The notes below the pieces were generated by a model. The model ran no database searches and was not told the DNA's origin. It saw nothing but the letters and a program-made list of their open reading frames with translations. A stretch of 64,000 nucleotides of DNA from Yamagishiella unicocca (lineage: Eukaryota; Chlorophyta; Chlorophyceae; Chlamydomonadales; Volvocaceae): assembly GCA_003116995.1 (NCBI GenBank), contig BDSL01000007.1:868001-932000 (forward strand), read 5' to 3'. This document shows, piece by piece, positions 61,232 through 64,000 of the stretch (position 1 is the stretch's first letter; each line of letters begins with the position of its first letter). The position numbers were made by a program, and so were the translations under genes.

Positions 61232-61257
61232 GTACTGGCACCTGCAGGTGCCAGTAC
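61232..61257. repeat. Perfect 26-bp palindrome
   Basis: The half-site GTACTGGCACCTG is followed at once by its exact reverse complement, with no spacer and a central CTGCAG. It lies between the two copies of the dispersed repeat. Confidence 0.95.
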
Positions 61258-61437
61258 CGCATGACACAGCAGCATCCTGTTGACCTTTTCCAATGGTCAA
61301 TTCATCAAAGTAGCCCTGTTAAGGGAGTTTTTATAAAGGCATGGCGCCCGTGGAGTGAAGCACGACGTACTTGACGCGAGGCCCGGCAGGCTCCAGGCGG
61401 GGAAGCATACCGACCCCGAAAGGCTTGTAGTAAGGCG

Positions 61438-61940
61438 CCTCGCGGCGTGTTGCCTCAAGGGTTCAGCACGCCGGGCCTGGCTCCACGGCTGTGTGCTTGG
61501 GTGCCTGCCCTCCGGGGTCTGCATGCCCGTGGGGCCGCGCTGGATGCACTAAGTGCAAATGGTGCTTTCGCCGGCGGGCAACACAAGCTGCGCCGTTGCT
61601 TGGGAGGTGCTGCACGTGCATCCCCGCTGTCTTGGCTGCCTCCCGCTGCCCTGGGTGCGTTATCTCACCATGCCTGCGAGCCGCTTTTCGTAGTTTGCTT
61701 CATCCAATCGGGGTGCCCGTCATGGTTTACACTTTCGACTTTGTCACGACACAGCTGGTGATCGACACAGCGCGTGCGAGACACCGCCGGTCACGGCCAC
61801 GGACACCACTTGCCTTATAGCCGTTTCTGCTATATCCATTCCGAGTCAATTTCCGTAATTATCCGCGACAGTTCATGAAGGTCGCTCTCCTACCAACGCG
61901 CATGATATCCAGCACCGGCACCAGCACCTTGCACCGGCAC
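61438..61940. repeat. Dispersed repeat unit, copy 2, with a 70-bp insertion
   Basis: Same order of blocks as copy 1, but with 70 extra bases at 61742-61811 that follow CGACTT and themselves end in ACTT, so a short direct repeat flanks them. It also lacks about 8 bp (GCGTGCCC) that copy 1 has near 60595. Confidence 0.9.
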
Positions 61941-62649
61941 CTTGCACCCTCGGGACAGCCAGGGCGAGATGCTGCGGGCTGGCTGCTGTGTGTTTCGTGT
62001 GAGCAAGCGCCCGGGCTGCGGGCATGCTGCCCGTCTCATCCACCATCCCGGGCGTGCTTGTGGATCGATTGAGCGGGCGTGTGGGCGGACGGGCGTGAGC
62101 GCGGATCGTTGTTTCCTAGGTCCAATAAGTGTGCCCGTCGTCGCCTACCCTTGCAACTTGCCTGATCCACCTATACTTGATTCACCTATTACACGCCTAT
62201 CAATTTCTGTAAGGATGCTCACTTATTGATGGCACTGCGCCTGACAGCCTAGCACGTTCGCCTACAAATGCGCATCCTATCCACTCACTTTACCCTTCCG
62301 TGCACGTAAGCAGAACATAACAGCACCTTGCATTGCTTATTCCTCCGACGCTCTCATTGCAACGCGCAAAATCTCCTTGCCTCAACATCAACCTACGCTC
62401 TCCGACCAACGCGCTCCCTTCATTTCAACTTCCCAACCATCTTATATTTCTCCTAACCTCCAACGGGCTACTTCATCTGTGTTTTGACGAGGCAAAATGC
62501 ACTCATGCTGATCGCCCGGACGTGTGTACGACATGGCACGACTAACGATCATTTGATGTATACTTGCATCATTAGGGATCTCATTGTGAGCATCAAGGGC
62601 AACAGTGCAGCAATCAACCCCTGCGAACCGCGCACACAATCCTATCGAT

Positions 62650-63859
62650 ATGAAACGACATGCGGTTGAGCATAGAAGGCGAGAAGCAAACCTCACTGAT
62701 GTATTCCGCTGCGTGCCAGAAGTATGGCGTGTTCTCGGATCAGCGGCTGCCCTTATGCGGCTGGTTAGCAGGGCTTGCCGAGACATGCACGACGCAGTTT
62801 GTCCGCAGCTTTCGGTTGATGGACCATCCCTTATGTTATTGTATGGTCATGGCGGATTGGAAGCGGCGAGGTTAGCCGGCAAGGAATCACTCAGCACGAT
62901 GGTCACTCGCGGTTGTCAGCCGATTGAGCTAAACATTTACTTCGGAAACAAAATGCCATCGAAAATGCTGTAAGTGTGATGAGTTCGCCGTAAATTTCTA
63001 GCAAGCACTCCTCTACAGTATTCCGAATGACATCCAGCTCAAGCTCCGACACTGGCTGCCTCAACGAAAAGTCGTACCACCGGCCAAAATATACAATCGC
63101 CCTTCTCTTCACCATAGGCTGGACATCCTGCACACTCACCTCATCGCCTCCGTCACATACCTGACCCTACGCGGCAGCTGCATCCCTTTGACAGCCGCTC
63201 AGGCTGCCCGCCTGATAGCAGCTATGCCAGCCCTTACACGGCTGCGGCTAGCACCGCAATCCCCGGCAGCTGGGCGGCGCGCTGATCGCCACCGGCAACA
63301 GGAGCTGCACGGGCGGTGTCTTGAAGGAGGTGGGCAACAGCAGCTCTCCAAGCAGTGGCTGCGGTGCGGTGGGCAGGAGCAGGACGAACACGAGGAACAG
63401 CACCAGCACCAGCAACACGAAACATATATAGATGTAAAGCAGCGCCGGCAAGAGCAACATACCAAGCGGGCGGCAGCCAGTCAACAACAGGAACAACAAC
63501 AAGAGCAGCGCCAGCAACGGCAGAGCTGCAGCGGCAAGTGCCGCATGTCTTCAGCACCGGGGGACATGGCAACGGCGGCGACAGCGGCCACTGGCATTCT
63601 GGCTGTGCTGCAAGCCGCTGGCGCACGGCTATTCTCCCTGGACCTGACTCTGCAGATGCAGGCGGTCTCTCAAATGCTACCCACAGACCTTGCCACCTCC
63701 TGTCCTGTTCTGCAAGAACTGGGGCTGCATGTAAGCTCCGAGGCCGGGAAGCCGGCATGCGACGGCAGCGGGCTGCAGGATCCTCAGGCTGCGGATCGAG
63801 GTGACGTCGACAGCAGAGGTGCGCGGTGGCGGGTATCCCTGGCTTTCCAAGTGCCATGA
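62650..63859 (+). CDS. F-box/LRR-like protein, probably continuing past the window
   Basis: Exon 1 is 62650-62969 and exon 2 starts at 63019, joined in phase over a 49-nt intron (GTAAGT to CTCTACAG). The N-terminal VFRCVPEVWRVLGSAAALMR followed by LVSRACRDMHDAV fits the degenerate F-box-like start of many volvocine leucine-rich proteins. VTYLTLRGSCIPLTAAQAAR and LTRLRLAP look like LRR strands. Residues about 190-290 are a Gln/Glu/His-rich insertion. Reading can continue to a stop at 63857-63859 (386 residues). However, ELGLH at 63730 is followed by GTAAGC, a strong donor, so exon 2 probably ends there and further LRR exons lie outside. F-box proteins usually act as substrate adaptors of SCF ubiquitin ligases; that role is inferred. 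Confidence 0.65.
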
Positions 63860-64000
63860 GGAGGTGCCTACAGATGCTTGGATGTCCACCTCGAAGCCTC
63901 CATCCGTTATCACAGTAGCAACTGGTATTACCGGTACTACTTAAGCGGTGATGCCATTCGCGCTACCCGGTATCACTAAAGAGCTTTGCCGCAAGCAAAT

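Larger units (their letters stand above)
59135..62649. other. 3.5-kb gap with duplicated sequence, no gene supported
   Basis: It begins with the 3' UTR of the bromodomain gene. It holds a pair of related units of about 450 bp, a fragment of a third near 62100-62225, and a perfect palindrome. Frames inside the units shift between copies, so they are not protein-coding. Confidence 0.5.

Noticed and set aside
60226..61820. Frames of 100-158 codons inside the dispersed repeat units
   Set aside because: Reading frames shift between the two copies because of indels, and no protein frame is conserved, so they are not treated as genes.
1..64000. CRISPR arrays, rRNA or tRNA genes, insertion sequences
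   Set aside because: The tandem repeats seen have no spacer structure, no tRNA cloverleaf or rRNA motif was recognised by eye, and the gene structure is eukaryotic. A covariance-model scan could still find a tRNA I missed.

Overview
The window reads as nuclear DNA of a green alga of the Chlamydomonas/Volvox type. The reasons are compact genes with many short introns, donors mostly GTGAG/GTGCG/GTGGG and CAG acceptors, GC-rich exons with strong third-position G/C bias, proteins full of Ala, Gly, Gln and Pro runs, TGTAA poly(A)-type signals a short way after several stop codons, and scattered TTTTAGGG-like telomeric motifs. No bacterial, viral or organellar gene arrangement is seen. All gene models below were built by hand from reading frame, splice sites and phase; they are predictions.

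Layout. 577-10635 (+): a 12-exon, about 2,309-residue protein with armadillo-like repeats next to a TIR domain that keeps the catalytic-type glutamate, then a His-rich tail and a coiled coil. 13811-23772 (-): a 26-exon OSCA/TMEM63 (CSC1)-like channel protein of about 1,352 residues, convergent with the TIR gene. 28340-31657 (-): an uninterrupted 1,105-codon, low-complexity reading frame with no recognised domain. 34851-38292 (+): a Barentsz/CASC3-like exon junction complex subunit. 40000-42720 (+): a plastid-type dehydroascorbate reductase. 43381-46033 (+): a TrmN6/YfiC-like adenine-N6 methyltransferase with an organelle presequence and a large Ala-rich insertion. 47315-51164 (+): a 1,108-residue, predicted organelle-targeted, alpha-helical protein of unknown function. 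52383-55347 (-): a predicted chloroplast-targeted helical-repeat protein, convergent with the previous gene. 55851-56349 (+): a weak two-exon candidate. 56910-59134 (+): a BET-type bromodomain-NET protein. 62650 to beyond 63730 (+): an F-box/LRR-like gene that probably runs off the right edge.

The genes do not form one pathway. Two themes can be read from them: RNA handling (Barentsz, TrmN6-like, two organelle-targeted helical proteins) and stress or environment sensing (ARM-TIR, OSCA-like channel, DHAR). The shared neighbourhood is probably chance, because eukaryotic gene order here need not be functional. The most notable item is the ARM-TIR gene, whose domain order recalls animal SARM1. 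Intergenic gaps at 10.6-13.8, 23.8-28.3, 31.7-34.8 and 59.1-62.6 kb hold no convincing genes. The last contains a duplicated unit of about 450 bp and a perfect 26-bp palindrome. Introns are rich in minisatellites.
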